A DNA stretch of 64,000 nucleotides from Flavobacterium bernardetii (GTDB lineage Bacteria; Bacteroidota; Bacteroidia; Flavobacteriales; Flavobacteriaceae), in assembly GCF_011305415.1 (NCBI RefSeq), contig NZ_JAANOQ010000007.1, positions 80,449 through 144,448 of the forward strand, read 5' to 3'. A program made the translations under genes and the position numbers. Of the stretch, positions 43,798-52,552 are shown in pieces. The notes under the pieces were generated by a model. That model had not been told where the DNA came from and searched no databases. It worked only from the letters and a program-made list of their open reading frames with translations. Positions within the stretch are counted from its first letter, which is position 1. Each line of letters starts with the position of its first letter.

Positions 43798-45159
43798 ATG
43801 GCTAAACTAAAAACTTCTTTCTTTTGTCAAAGTTGTGGGACTAACTACGCAAAATGGTTAGGACAATGTACTTCATGCAAACAATGGAATACAATTGTAG
43901 AAGAAATTATTCAAAAAGAAGAAAAACAAGCTTGGCGAAGTCCTTCATCTGAAGCTAAAAAAGTTGCCAAACCTTTAAAAATAAATGAAATTTCGACTTC
44001 AGAAGAAGTACGAATGAACACCACGGACGGCGAATTAAATCGCGTTTTAGGTGGCGGATTAGTACCGGGTTCTTTAACGCTTTTAGGCGGTGAACCTGGA
44101 ATTGGAAAAAGTACGCTATTACTTCAAATTTCATTAAAACTACCCTACAAAACCTTATATGTTTCAGGTGAAGAAAGTCAGAAACAAATAAAAATGCGTG
44201 CCGAAAGAATTACAGGTCAAACCGATAATTGTTTCATTTTAACCGAAACCAAAACACAAAATATCTTTCGTCAAATTGAAGAAATTGAACCAGAAGTGGT
44301 GATTATTGATTCGATTCAAACCTTACATACCGAATACATTGAATCTTCAGCGGGAAGCATTTCTCAAATTAGAGAATGTACTGCTGAACTGATTAAATTC
44401 GCCAAAGAAACCAATGTTCCAGTGATTTTAATCGGGCATATTACGAAAGACGGAACTATCGCTGGTCCGAAAATTCTAGAACATATGGTCGATACCGTTT
44501 TACAGTTTGAAGGCGACCGAAATCATGTCTACAGAATTCTTCGTGCCTTAAAAAACCGTTTTGGTTCTACAGCCGAATTAGGAATTTACGAAATGTTAGG
44601 CAACGGATTAAGAGAAGTTTCTAATCCGTCTGAAATACTAATTTCAAACAAAGACAATTACTTATCAGGAACTGCAATTGCTACAACTATCGAAGGCATG
44701 CGTCCGCTAATGATTGAAATTCAAGCTTTAGTTTCAACCGCCGTTTATGGCACACCTCAACGTAGTACAACGGGTTATAATCTGAAAAGATTAAACATGA
44801 TTTTAGCTGTTTTAGAAAAACGTGCAGGTTTTCGATTAGGTGCGAAAGACGTATTTTTAAACATCACTGGTGGAATTAATGTGGACGATCCTGCGATTGA
44901 CTTAGCCGTTGTTGCTGCCATTTTATCTTCGAACGAAGACATAACAATCGATAAAGATTTTTGTTTTGCTGGAGAAGTCGGTTTAACTGGTGAAATTCGT
45001 CCGGTTAATAAAGTCGAACAACGTATTCATGAAGCAGAAAAATTAGGATTTTCAACCATTTTCGTATCGAAACACAATAAAATAAATCCAAAAGATTTTA
45101 AAATTGATGTACGAATGGTGAGTAAAATTGAAGATTTGGTAGAACAATTGTTTGGGTAA
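43798..45159 (+). CDS. radA: DNA repair protein RadA
   Basis: Hexameric RecA-family helicase that promotes branch migration in recombinational repair. 453 residues, full length. In order: zinc finger C10-C13-C24-C27, Walker A GGEPGIGKST (about 97-106), Walker B VVIIDSIQT, the RadA-specific KNRFG motif (about 252-256) and a Lon-protease-like C-terminal domain (from about 290; GGINVDDPAIDLAVVAAILSS). All motifs are intact. A toxin-antitoxin pair follows after 33 bases. Confidence 0.98.
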   Translation: MAKLKTSFFCQSCGTNYAKWLGQCTSCKQWNTIVEEIIQKEEKQAWRSPSSEAKKVAKPLKINEISTSEEVRMNTTDGELNRVLGGGLVPGSLTLLGGEPGIGKSTLLLQISLKLPYKTLYVSGEESQKQIKMRAERITGQTDNCFILTETKTQNIFRQIEEIEPEVVIIDSIQTLHTEYIESSAGSISQIRECTAELIKFAKETNVPVILIGHITKDGTIAGPKILEHMVDTVLQFEGDRNHVYRILRALKNRFGSTAELGIYEMLGNGLREVSNPSEILISNKDNYLSGTAIATTIEGMRPLMIEIQALVSTAVYGTPQRSTTGYNLKRLNMILAVLEKRAGFRLGAKDVFLNITGGINVDDPAIDLAVVAAILSSNEDITIDKDFCFAGEVGLTGEIRPVNKVEQRIHEAEKLGFSTIFVSKHNKINPKDFKIDVRMVSKIEDLVEQLFG

Positions 45160-45165
45160 AATTTG

Positions 45166-45173
45166 TATCTTTG
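45166..45173 (+). promoter_or_regulatory. Probable promoter of the toxin-antitoxin pair
   Basis: TATCTTTG (TAnnTTTG), 7 bases after the radA stop and 19 before the antitoxin ATG. The nearest upstream TTG (45148-45150) has a short 15-nt spacer. Confidence 0.45.
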
Positions 45174-45192
45174 ACTATCAAATGAATGTATT

Positions 45193-45417
45193 ATGGACTT
45201 ACAATTAGAAAAAATTGAACTAATCGAATTACTTTTAAACACAAAAAAAGAAGCTGTGTTAAAAAAGTTACGTGCTATTTTAGAAAAAGACCAAGAAATA
45301 AATTTAACTACTGAAGACTACGATATTATTGATAAAAGAAGAGAATTACATTTAAAAAATGAAACTAAATCTTATTCTTGGGAAGAAGTAAAATCAAATG
45401 CTCGATTAGCTAAATAA
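45193..45417 (+). CDS. Antitoxin of a type II toxin-antitoxin pair
   Basis: 74 residues, charged and helical, of the type seen in front of RelE/ParE toxins in Bacteroidota (MDLQLEKIELIELLLNTKKEAVLKKLRAIL, then YSWEEVKSNARLAK, which should wrap the toxin). It would neutralise the toxin encoded next and probably represses its own promoter. The stop overlaps the toxin ATG by one base. Identification rests on gene context plus composition. Confidence 0.85.
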   Translation: MDLQLEKIELIELLLNTKKEAVLKKLRAILEKDQEINLTTEDYDIIDKRRELHLKNETKSYSWEEVKSNARLAK

Positions 45418-45704
45418 TGAAATACCATTTAATAATTAAAGAAGAAGCTAATCAGGAAATTATTGATTCTTATTTATATTACGAAAACCAATCTAAAGAT
45501 TTAGGAGAAAAATTTCTAGAAAATTTAGAAACTTATTTTGATAGAATTCAAAAATATCCAAAACACTATCCCGTTAAAAGAAAACCTTACCGTGAAGTTT
45601 TTGTAAGGAATTTTCCTTTTCTAATTATTTATGAAATTATTGGAAATGACATAGTCGTTTATGCCGTTTTTCACACAAGTAGAAATCCCAACAACAAACC
45701 ATAA
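45417..45704 (+). CDS. RelE/ParE family toxin
   Basis: 95 residues with the RelE/ParE fold pattern: an N-terminal strand (KYHLIIKEEA), a two-helix hairpin (EIIDSYLYYENQSKDLGEKFLENLETYFDRIQKYP) and C-terminal strands (REVFVRNFPFLIIYEIIGNDIVVYAVFHTSRNP). The R and the H-x-x-R-x-P end are typical of this family. RelE members cleave mRNA on the ribosome and ParE members poison gyrase; which applies here cannot be told. Coupled to the antitoxin by a one-base overlap. Confidence 0.9.
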   Translation: MKYHLIIKEEANQEIIDSYLYYENQSKDLGEKFLENLETYFDRIQKYPKHYPVKRKPYREVFVRNFPFLIIYEIIGNDIVVYAVFHTSRNPNNKP

Positions 45705-45712
45705 GTTCCCTT

Positions 45713-46228
45713 TTGAAATCTAAATCAGAAATAGTTCAAATTCTACAATCCTATCACGAATTAGGACAAACGGAAGCTGCCGCTTTATTTCTGTTGGAAG
45801 AATTCGATATCAAACATCCCAACTTTAAAGGTATCAAGTTTAGAGAAAAAGCCGAACCTAGTTTTATCCTTTTTACAGCTGAAGGCGAAATTGGCGATCC
45901 ACAAATTATCCGAATTCCAGAAAATGCTTTCGAATTTCCGTTTGAATTAATCATAAATCTTTTGGCTCACGAAATGATTCACGTGATTCAGAAATCTCCT
46001 GATTACAAAATTCAAGATCGAAACGAACGTGAATGGCAAGCCTATTGCGAAATGTGTTTCCACGAAATCTTCCCAAAAGTTCCAAACGCTTCCAAAAAAC
46101 AAAGACTATTTTTCGCCAATAAAGCTTTAGAATATTATAATCGAATGGAAAAAGATGGTAAATTGCAAAAAAAATATTCGAGTCAAAAACTTGAAATTGA
46201 GCAGTTTATAAAAAATTTAGAAAAATAA
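45713..46228 (+). CDS. Small HExxH putative metallopeptidase
   Basis: 171 residues, no signal peptide. The zinc-site motif HEMIH is at 86-90 within LLAHEMIHVIQKS, followed by a conserved-looking acidic segment (NEREWQAYCEMCFHEIF, about 103-119) that could give the third ligand, the layout of SprT-like or gluzincin proteases. It starts at TTG 45713, 8 bases after the toxin stop; no better start exists in frame. It may belong to the toxin-antitoxin transcript. Substrate unknown. Confidence 0.78.
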   Translation: MKSKSEIVQILQSYHELGQTEAAALFLLEEFDIKHPNFKGIKFREKAEPSFILFTAEGEIGDPQIIRIPENAFEFPFELIINLLAHEMIHVIQKSPDYKIQDRNEREWQAYCEMCFHEIFPKVPNASKKQRLFFANKALEYYNRMEKDGKLQKKYSSQKLEIEQFIKNLEK

Positions 46229-46317
46229 ATTATTTCCTTCCCAACCTTTTTATAATAATTGTAATCTATATAAATAGAACTTCTCTTTAGAGGTTTTAAT
46301 TTAAAGAAACGATTATT

Positions 46318-47082
46318 ATGATAAAACAATTTTCCCTAGAAATAGAAAATCCGTGTGATGCAAAATTCAGCGAAATGACACCAAATGCACAAGGTTCATT
46401 TTGTAGTTCATGTGCGAAAAACGTAATTGACTTAAGTCGAAAAACCAATTCTGAAGTTGCGAAAATTTTAGCCAATTCTAAAGACACTTCTATTTGTGCT
46501 CGTTTAAAAACATCGCAATTGGATCAAGTTTTTGAACATAATGCAGTTTCAAAATTAACTACTTTCAAATATGCAACTGCTATTGCTGCGACAGTTTTAT
46601 TATCTTCAAATGTAGTAGCTCAAGAAAAAGAACCTGTAAAAATTGAAGTAGATTCTACCAAACCTCAACGAGTGATTATGGGTAAAATCGCTTACAGAGA
46701 ACCTGTAAATAAGGTAATCTCAGTTACAATTCATGGAAAATTGTTAGATAGTAAAACCAAAAAACCAATTTCTGAAAAATTATATCCGAACTTATCCATT
46801 TACATCAATGGTGCTTCAAAAAACATAAAAATTGATGCGAAAACGGGCAAATTTGAAATTCCAGTTTTACTAAACGATGATACGAAAGAAATTAGCGTTC
46901 ACATTAGTAATGATGATAAAAATTATAACAATACGTTTCAAATAGATTTGAAAGCAATTAAAAACAACAAATTGAATTTAAATATCAATATCAAACCCGA
47001 AGAAGAATTACAAAACTATATGATTATGGGCGGTTTAGGCATCAGAAATCACACATCCAAAAATAACAATTCAGAATCTTAA
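46318..47082 (+). CDS. Inner-membrane protein with N-terminal Cys motif and carboxypeptidase-regulatory-like domain
   Basis: 254 residues. The N-terminus has four cysteines (C13, C29, C32, C60) in the setting NPCDAKFSEMTPNAQGSFCSSC, a Bacteroidota-specific pattern that looks like a small metal-binding domain in the cytoplasm. A membrane segment (about 82-102) follows, and then a beta-rich exported domain (about 130-235) resembling the carboxypeptidase D regulatory fold. Such one-pass proteins could relay signals across the membrane; no function is known. The 89-base upstream gap contains CCAACCTTTTT and ATCTATAT, possibly an ECF promoter (weak). Ten bases ahead of the DUF4139 gene. Confidence 0.75.
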   Translation: MIKQFSLEIENPCDAKFSEMTPNAQGSFCSSCAKNVIDLSRKTNSEVAKILANSKDTSICARLKTSQLDQVFEHNAVSKLTTFKYATAIAATVLLSSNVVAQEKEPVKIEVDSTKPQRVIMGKIAYREPVNKVISVTIHGKLLDSKTKKPISEKLYPNLSIYINGASKNIKIDAKTGKFEIPVLLNDDTKEISVHISNDDKNYNNTFQIDLKAIKNNKLNLNINIKPEEELQNYMIMGGLGIRNHTSKNNNSES

Positions 47083-47092
47083 ACGTATACTA

Positions 47093-48706
47093 ATGAAAAA
47101 ACTAATTTTATCCCTAACCTTATTGGTAACAGCAATTTCATTTGCACAAAAACCAATTTTCACTTCAGCAAAAACAAAAGCGGCAACGGTTTATTTTTCT
47201 GGAGCCGAATTATCTCAAACTACATCGGTAAACTTACCTGTAGGAACTAGCGAAATCGTAATTAAAAACGTAGCTGATTATTTAAATGAAAGCACGGTGC
47301 AAATTGGCGCACCAAATAGCTTAACGGTTTTATCCATTCAGTTTACACAAAATTATATTTCGGAATATGAAATTGATGAAAGCAATCCAGTAATTAAACG
47401 CGTTCGTGACAGTATCACTTTCGTACAAAAAGAAATTAAGAAAATACAAATCGATAAATATTCGCATCAGCAAACTATTGAAATGTTAGACCAAAACAAA
47501 GCAGTTGGTGGCGCAAATACAGGTTTAAATGTTAGCGAGTTGATGAAATTAGTAGAATATTACAAAACCAAAAGAACGGAGTTAGACAATGCCATTGTGA
47601 CGTTATCAGAAAGAGAAACCAAATGGAACAAAACGCTGACGGATTTAAACAACAAATTGGTCATTAACACACAAAAAGAAGACAAATCGTCTAAAGGAAA
47701 ACTGATTTTACAAGTCATGAATGAAGTAGCAGGCAATGTAAATTTAGATGTGACATATATTACGAATTCGGCTTCTTGGCAACCCTTTTACGATTTACGT
47801 GCGGAAAATATCAACTCGCCAATTAATTTAATGTACAAAGCCAAAGTCGTACAAAGCACAGGAATCGATTGGAAAAAAGTAAAACTAACCCTTTCAAGCG
47901 GTAATCCAAATCAAAATAATGCCGCCCCATTATTACAAGCTTGGTTTTTGAGATATGGTTATCCTGCGAATTATGGATATCAGAATTTTGACGCTCAATC
48001 AAATCAATTAGAAGCAGTTACAATTCAAGCCAATGGAATTAAAAGAAAAAAAGCAGAAGTATCATCTGTTTCAAATTACACAGAAATCATTGAAAATCAA
48101 CTTAACGTAACTTTCGATATTGATATTCCTTACGATATATTATCAAACGGAAAAGCGCATAGTGTCGCATTGAAAGATTTAAAATTACCGGCAACCTACA
48201 AATATTACGCGGTGCCGAAAGTGGAAAAAGAAGCGTTTTTATTAGCTGAATTAAACGATTATGCAAAATATAATTTACTACCAGGTGAAGCGAATATCAT
48301 TTTCGAAGGCATGTATGTTGGTAAAACACAAATTAATCCAAATCAAACACAAGACACGTTGAATTTAAGCATGGGAAGAGATAAAAAAATCTCTATTAAA
48401 CGTGAAAAAGTAGTGGATAAATCGGGAACTAAATTTTTATCTTCTTATAAAGAACAAACGTTCACGTATGATATTATTGTTCGAAACAACAAAAAAGAAG
48501 AAATTAACATGTTGCTAAAAGACCAATATCCATTAAGTACGGATAAAGAAATGACGGTAGAACTTTTAGATAAAGATGGCGCAAAAGCCAATGAAGAAAC
48601 TGGGGTTTTAACATGGGAAATCAAACTGAAACCTAACGAAACTAAGAAATACAGAATCAGTTATAAAATCAAATATCCGAAAGATAAAGTGATTGGAAAT
48701 CTTTAG
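47093..48706 (+). CDS. DUF4139/DUF4140 (mucoidy inhibitor A-like) secreted protein
   Basis: 537 residues with a signal peptide (MKKLILSLTLLVTAISFAQ). An N-terminal DUF4140 domain (about 25-130, AATVYFSGAELSQTTSVNLPVG), a coiled-coil region (about 105-205) and a C-terminal DUF4139 beta domain (about 210-535, VTYITNSASWQPFYDLRAE, TLSSGNPNQN). The end KPNETKKYRISYKIKYPKDK is typical of the family. Function unknown; likely periplasmic or surface. It follows the Cys-motif protein by 10 bases and is ended by a hairpin terminator. Confidence 0.92.
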   Translation: MKKLILSLTLLVTAISFAQKPIFTSAKTKAATVYFSGAELSQTTSVNLPVGTSEIVIKNVADYLNESTVQIGAPNSLTVLSIQFTQNYISEYEIDESNPVIKRVRDSITFVQKEIKKIQIDKYSHQQTIEMLDQNKAVGGANTGLNVSELMKLVEYYKTKRTELDNAIVTLSERETKWNKTLTDLNNKLVINTQKEDKSSKGKLILQVMNEVAGNVNLDVTYITNSASWQPFYDLRAENINSPINLMYKAKVVQSTGIDWKKVKLTLSSGNPNQNNAAPLLQAWFLRYGYPANYGYQNFDAQSNQLEAVTIQANGIKRKKAEVSSVSNYTEIIENQLNVTFDIDIPYDILSNGKAHSVALKDLKLPATYKYYAVPKVEKEAFLLAELNDYAKYNLLPGEANIIFEGMYVGKTQINPNQTQDTLNLSMGRDKKISIKREKVVDKSGTKFLSSYKEQTFTYDIIVRNNKKEEINMLLKDQYPLSTDKEMTVELLDKDGAKANEETGVLTWEIKLKPNETKKYRISYKIKYPKDKVIGNL

Positions 48707-48731
48707 TTAAGTAGTTAAGTCAATTTTCTTC

Positions 48732-48766
48732 AAACCCAATAAGTTTTACTACTTGTTGGGTTTTTT
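48732..48766 (+). terminator. Terminator after the DUF4139 gene
   Basis: Stem AAACCCAA (48732-48739) with TTGGGTTT (48756-48763), plus partial inner pairing, followed by T's. Confidence 0.9.
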
Positions 48767-48768
48767 AT

Positions 48769-48776
48769 TACTTTTG
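48769..48776 (+). promoter_or_regulatory. Possible promoter of the cupin gene
   Basis: TACTTTTG (TAnnTTTG), 15 bases before the ATG at 48792 and just after the terminator. The -33 element would fall in the terminator stem and is not clear. Confidence 0.4.
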
Positions 48777-48791
48777 AAAGAAATTCCACTC

Positions 48792-49175
48792 ATGAACCAA
48801 CCTTTTATCATTCCAACAATAAACACAAATGAAAATGGGATTTCTGTTTTTGAAGATATAGACTTTTCTGTACAACAACGTGGTGGCTTATTTATTAGTG
48901 ACCAAATTGGCGCACAAAATTTCCGATTACGAAAAAGTGATGTTGGTTATGCCACCGATTTCCATTTAGCTGGTGATGCAACTTTTATTAGTATCCAAAA
49001 AGGAAGTTTAAAAATAGAAATGCAAAACGGAGATTTTAAAATTTTTAATCCTGGCGATTGCTTTATTGCCAAAGACAATTTACCCGAAAACATAGAATTT
49101 GACAGTGAAATTCACGGTCATAAGGCAAGTGTTGTTGGTAACGAATCACTACAAGCAATACATATTAAATTATAA
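48792..49175 (+). CDS. Cupin-fold protein
   Basis: 127 residues from the ATG at 48792 (MNQPFIIPT); the frame is open to a TTG at 48753, but that lies in the terminator. The sequence FRLRKSDVGYATDFHLAGDATFISIQKGSLKIEMQNGDFKIFNPGDCFIAKD follows the cupin pattern: H at the first motif, G-rich turn and PGD in the second half. Only some of the metal ligands of classic cupins are present, so it may bind a small ligand without catalysis. Function unknown. Confidence 0.78.
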   Translation: MNQPFIIPTINTNENGISVFEDIDFSVQQRGGLFISDQIGAQNFRLRKSDVGYATDFHLAGDATFISIQKGSLKIEMQNGDFKIFNPGDCFIAKDNLPENIEFDSEIHGHKASVVGNESLQAIHIKL

Positions 49176-49184
49176 AATATACTT

Positions 49185-49730
49185 ATGAAATATCTATCCT
49201 ATTTATTAGTTCTAATTATGATGCTTTCTTGTAAAGAAAGTGAAAACTCAATTGAAAATATATTACTGAATAAGCTAAAGCAATCTTCAGGGGAAAATGA
49301 AAGTTTGAGCAATTCACTAATTGATTACTATATAGTAAAATATTCAGAATCAGGAGAAAAAGACGAAGACTTCAATTTCATAAAAGAGTATAAAATAAAA
49401 TTGGACAAATTTCTTATTGAAATAAAGTCAGAAAACAAAGAAAATCAGATTATCAAATATGACCAGTTTACAAAAGAAAGAAATTTCATCAATCTGTATA
49501 TACCTTTTAAATTGGATAAATCAAATTTAGAAAACCTATCAAACGAAACTACTTATTATTTTTTAAAAGATCATTTATATAAAAACTTGTATTCCTTATT
49601 ACAAAAGAAAAAAAGTAATGTAATAAATTGTGGTTATACAAGATACTCAGATGAAAAAACAAAATTAATGGACAAACTAAAAAGCATGAAAGTGCAAGAA
49701 TTTAAAGATTCAATTTGTAATTCAAACTAA
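49185..49730 (+). CDS. Predicted lipoprotein, function unknown
   Basis: 181 residues with a lipoprotein signal (MKYLSYLLVLIMMLSC, Cys at 16), then a charged Lys/Glu/Asn-rich helical protein without recognised family. It starts 9 bases after the cupin gene and could be co-transcribed. The A/T-rich, Lys/Asn-rich composition suggests a fast-evolving accessory gene. Confidence 0.7.
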   Translation: MKYLSYLLVLIMMLSCKESENSIENILLNKLKQSSGENESLSNSLIDYYIVKYSESGEKDEDFNFIKEYKIKLDKFLIEIKSENKENQIIKYDQFTKERNFINLYIPFKLDKSNLENLSNETTYYFLKDHLYKNLYSLLQKKKSNVINCGYTRYSDEKTKLMDKLKSMKVQEFKDSICNSN

Positions 49731-49815
49731 AAAAAGTCAATTTCTGAATGACAAACTTTCTATTAGTACATTTGGTTGTAACTCCAAACTAAAAACTGAC
49801 CACTAATCACTCTTT

Positions 49816-50853
49816 TTAAGGTGCCGGATTCGGAATTAATTCCTGTATTTTATTGATTTCTTCTAAAACTGCATCCGTAAGCATAACATCAAAAGCATTA
49901 ATATTTTCTTCTAATTGATCGATGGTTGTTGCACCAATAATAGTGGAAGAAACAAATTCTTGATGGTTGACAAATGCGATAGCCAATTCAGTAATCGTTA
50001 AACCTAAACTGTGTGCTAAATCTTGGTATAATTTAGTCGCTTTAAAGCAATTTTCATTTGTATATCGAACGAAATTTGGAAACAATTTCATTCGAGAATT
50101 TTCTGGAGTTCCGTTTAAATATTTACCAGATAAAAATCCGAAACCTAAAGGCGAATACGCTAATAAACCGACATTTTCACGCATTCCAATTTCAGACAAA
50201 CCGACTTCATACAATCTGTTTAATAAAGAAAATGGATTTTGAATTGTAGCAATTCGTGGTAAATTGTGTTTCTCGCTTTCATTTAAAAACTTCATCACGC
50301 CCCATGGATTTTCGTTTGAAAGGCCAATGTGTTTTATTTTTCCTTCTTTGATTAATCCGTCAAAAATGGTTAAGACTTCAAAAATATTTTCTTGCCAATT
50401 GGTATCAATTTTTTCCAGACCTCTTTTTTGAAACATATTCATCACACGTTCTGGCCAGTGTGTTTGATACAAATCGATATAATCTGTTTGCAGGTTTTTT
50501 AAACTTAATTCAACAGCTTCCGTGATACTTTTCTTAGAGAAATCTAACGGCTGACGAATGTAACTCATTCCTCTATTTGGTCCAGCAATTTTTGTTGCTA
50601 CGACTAAATCGTCTCTTTTGTGTTTGTTTTTCGCTAACCAAGTTCCGATGTAACGTTCTGTACTTCCAAAAATATGTTCGTTTCCACCAATTGGATACAT
50701 TTCGGCAGTATCAATAAAATTGATGCCACGTTCTACAGCATAATCTAACTGAAAATGGGCTTCTGCTTCGGAGTTTTGATTCCCGAATGTCATGGTTCCT
50801 AAACAAGCTTTACTAACTTTTAAATTGGTATTTGGAAGGGTTGTGAATTTCAT
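49816..50853 (-). CDS. Aldo/keto reductase, Tas-like
   Basis: 345-residue NADPH-dependent oxidoreductase of TIM-barrel type. The catalytic tetrad is visible: D48 and Y53 (FIDTAEMYP), K87 (VVATKIAG) and the histidine of LYQTHWP (about 134). The NADPH-binding segment near the C-terminus (SSTIIGATTIDQLEENI) is intact. MxFGNQNSEAEAHFQLDYA and the length resemble the E. coli Tas subgroup. Physiological substrate unknown. It stands alone and is convergent with the preceding plus-strand lipoprotein gene. Confidence 0.93.
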   Translation of the reverse strand: MKFTTLPNTNLKVSKACLGTMTFGNQNSEAEAHFQLDYAVERGINFIDTAEMYPIGGNEHIFGSTERYIGTWLAKNKHKRDDLVVATKIAGPNRGMSYIRQPLDFSKKSITEAVELSLKNLQTDYIDLYQTHWPERVMNMFQKRGLEKIDTNWQENIFEVLTIFDGLIKEGKIKHIGLSNENPWGVMKFLNESEKHNLPRIATIQNPFSLLNRLYEVGLSEIGMRENVGLLAYSPLGFGFLSGKYLNGTPENSRMKLFPNFVRYTNENCFKATKLYQDLAHSLGLTITELAIAFVNHQEFVSSTIIGATTIDQLEENINAFDVMLTDAVLEEINKIQELIPNPAP

Positions 50854-50930
50854 TTTGATATTCTGTTTTTTTTGAATGGCGAAGTTACGAAGATTCGTAA
50901 AAAGAAAAATTGAAGTGAGATAGATTTTAT

Positions 50931-51386
50931 TTATTTCAAGATATCTTCAATAATTTTCAAATGGTGTTTGGTATGAATAGCTAAGAATTTTTCCGTTTGT
51001 TTGGTATTCAAATCATTAAAAAAAGGATGCTTGAAATGCGCATTTATTGGAAAAGAATTTAGTTTTAAAATGTTAGTTTTGGCCAATTCTATTTTCAATT
51101 TCAATTCATCTGCTGTTGCCACATCAACGGGCATTACAATTTTAGGCGCTCTGGCTTTTCCTCTTGGAATTTTCCCAGTTGTAAAAACTATAAACTTGGG
51201 TAAATTAAATTTAGGTTCAAAAGCAGACGGATTAGACACTTCTAATTGATCAATAATTCCGTTTATGACTAACAAACAATGATCTATTTGCCAACCAATA
51301 GAACTGCTTGAAATTTTAGAATTGGTTTTTTCCAAATTTGGAATGTGATTTTCTAATTGCAGAAGTAACTTGTGAAGTGTGTTCAT
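50931..51386 (-). CDS. DUF1569 (DinB-like) protein
   Basis: 151 residues, predicted four-helix bundle. WQIDHCLLVI near residue 32-41 and the C-terminal FLAIHTKHHLKIIEDIL supply histidines at the positions that bind metal in DinB/DUF1569 proteins; HFKHPFFNDL is the typical middle segment. Members bind thiol cofactors or metal, but this group has no known reaction. It is downstream of the OmpA-like gene, beyond that gene's terminator. Confidence 0.82.
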   Translation of the reverse strand: MNTLHKLLLQLENHIPNLEKTNSKISSSSIGWQIDHCLLVINGIIDQLEVSNPSAFEPKFNLPKFIVFTTGKIPRGKARAPKIVMPVDVATADELKLKIELAKTNILKLNSFPINAHFKHPFFNDLNTKQTEKFLAIHTKHHLKIIEDILK

Positions 51387-51399
51387 TTATTTTAGATTT

Positions 51400-51433
51400 A
51401 AAAAAACCTAACAACTCGAAAATTGTTAGGTTT
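51400..51433 (-). terminator. Terminator of the OmpA-like gene
   Basis: AAACCTAACAA (51404-51414) pairs with TTGTTAGGTTT (51423-51433), 11 pairs and an 8-nt loop; on the minus strand it runs into seven T's. Confidence 0.92.
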
Positions 51434-51453
51434 AAATTATTTTGAATTGAAAA

Positions 51454-52419
51454 TTACATCTCGTTTAACAACTTAGACAATTCGTCTAATTTTGGTGTTA
51501 AAATAATTTCAATTCTACGATTTTTTGCTTTTCCTTCCGCAGAGTCATTGCTTAATAATGGTGCAAATTCACTTCTTCCAGCTGCCGTTAAGTTGGCTTT
51601 ATTAACTTTAGGATTAGCCGTTAAAATGTTTACAATTGAAGTTGCACGTTTGGTTGATAAATCCCAATTACTTTCAATTCCACCAGATAAAGTTCCAGTA
51701 ATTTTATCATTATCCGTATGCCCTTCAATTAAAACTGATAAATCTGGATTGTCACCTAAAACTTTCCCAACTAAATCAACTGCTTTTTTACCTTCAGTTC
51801 CAACAGTATAACTTCCAGATTCGAAAAGTAATTTGTTTTCCATAGAAACATAAACCTTTCCGTCTTTTTCAGTTACTGTTAATCCTTTTCCTTCAAAAGC
51901 TTTTAACGATTTAGACAAAGTTTCTTTTAATTTTTTCATAGCTGCTTCTTTGTCAGCCATAATTTTTTCTAATTCTGCTAAACGTGTAGACGATTTTAAT
52001 AAATCGGCTTTCAATTTATTTAATTTGTCTTGTTCAGCAGCCATCGCTTTTTGTTTCGCTTCTAATTCCGCTAACAATTGACGGTTTTTACTAATATTTG
52101 CATCTAAAGCTTCATTACTGTCTTTTTCTAAAGCAGCATAAGACGCTTTTAAATTGTCTAAACTCTTTTTAGTTGCTGCATAATCAGCTGCTAATTTATC
52201 ACGTTCTGCTTTTAGTCTTTCCGATTCAGATTTATACTTATCTAAATCCGTTTGCAAAGCAGTATTATTGGTTTTTAAACCTTCATTTTCATCGGCTAAC
52301 GTATTGCGTTCTTTTTTAAGTTCGGCAAACTTATTTTCTAAATCTTGATAGATTTTTTTAGAAACACATGATGTACTCATGGTTAATACCAATACGGCTA
52401 GGGCTACTCTTCTTATCAT
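51454..52419 (-). CDS. OmpA-family lipoprotein with long coiled coil
   Basis: 321 residues. A lipoprotein signal (MIRRVALAVLVLTMSTSC, Cys at 18), then a coiled coil (about 22-175, heptad-rich with Lys/Glu/Leu), then an OmpA C-terminal peptidoglycan-binding domain (about 190-310) with SVLIEGHTDND, NWDLSTKRATSIVNIL and AEGKAKNRRIEIIL. It should anchor in the outer membrane and bind peptidoglycan, bridging the two. Preceded by a heptad-repeat gap and ended by a strong hairpin. Confidence 0.93.
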   Translation of the reverse strand: MIRRVALAVLVLTMSTSCVSKKIYQDLENKFAELKKERNTLADENEGLKTNNTALQTDLDKYKSESERLKAERDKLAADYAATKKSLDNLKASYAALEKDSNEALDANISKNRQLLAELEAKQKAMAAEQDKLNKLKADLLKSSTRLAELEKIMADKEAAMKKLKETLSKSLKAFEGKGLTVTEKDGKVYVSMENKLLFESGSYTVGTEGKKAVDLVGKVLGDNPDLSVLIEGHTDNDKITGTLSGGIESNWDLSTKRATSIVNILTANPKVNKANLTAAGRSEFAPLLSNDSAEGKAKNRRIEIILTPKLDELSKLLNEM

Positions 52420-52482
52420 TATATCAGTTTTGTTTTTATATTAGACGTTTTTTAATTGTATTTGGTTGTACGATTTAAATTC

Positions 52483-52549
52483 TCTTAGCTCTTTTTACTT
52501 TTTACTTGGCTCTTTTCACTTTTTACTTGGCTCTTTTTACTTGGCTCTT
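52483..52549. repeat. Heptad word array at the xth 3' end
   Basis: Minus-strand words GAGCCAA and GTAAAAA, with variant GTGAAAA, in 7-base register; ACTTGGCTC on the plus strand recurs at 52504, 52525 and 52539, i.e. 21 and 14 bases apart. It ends 3 bases from the xth stop. The same words are found at 55371-55425. Confidence 0.85.
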
Positions 52550-52552
52550 ACA

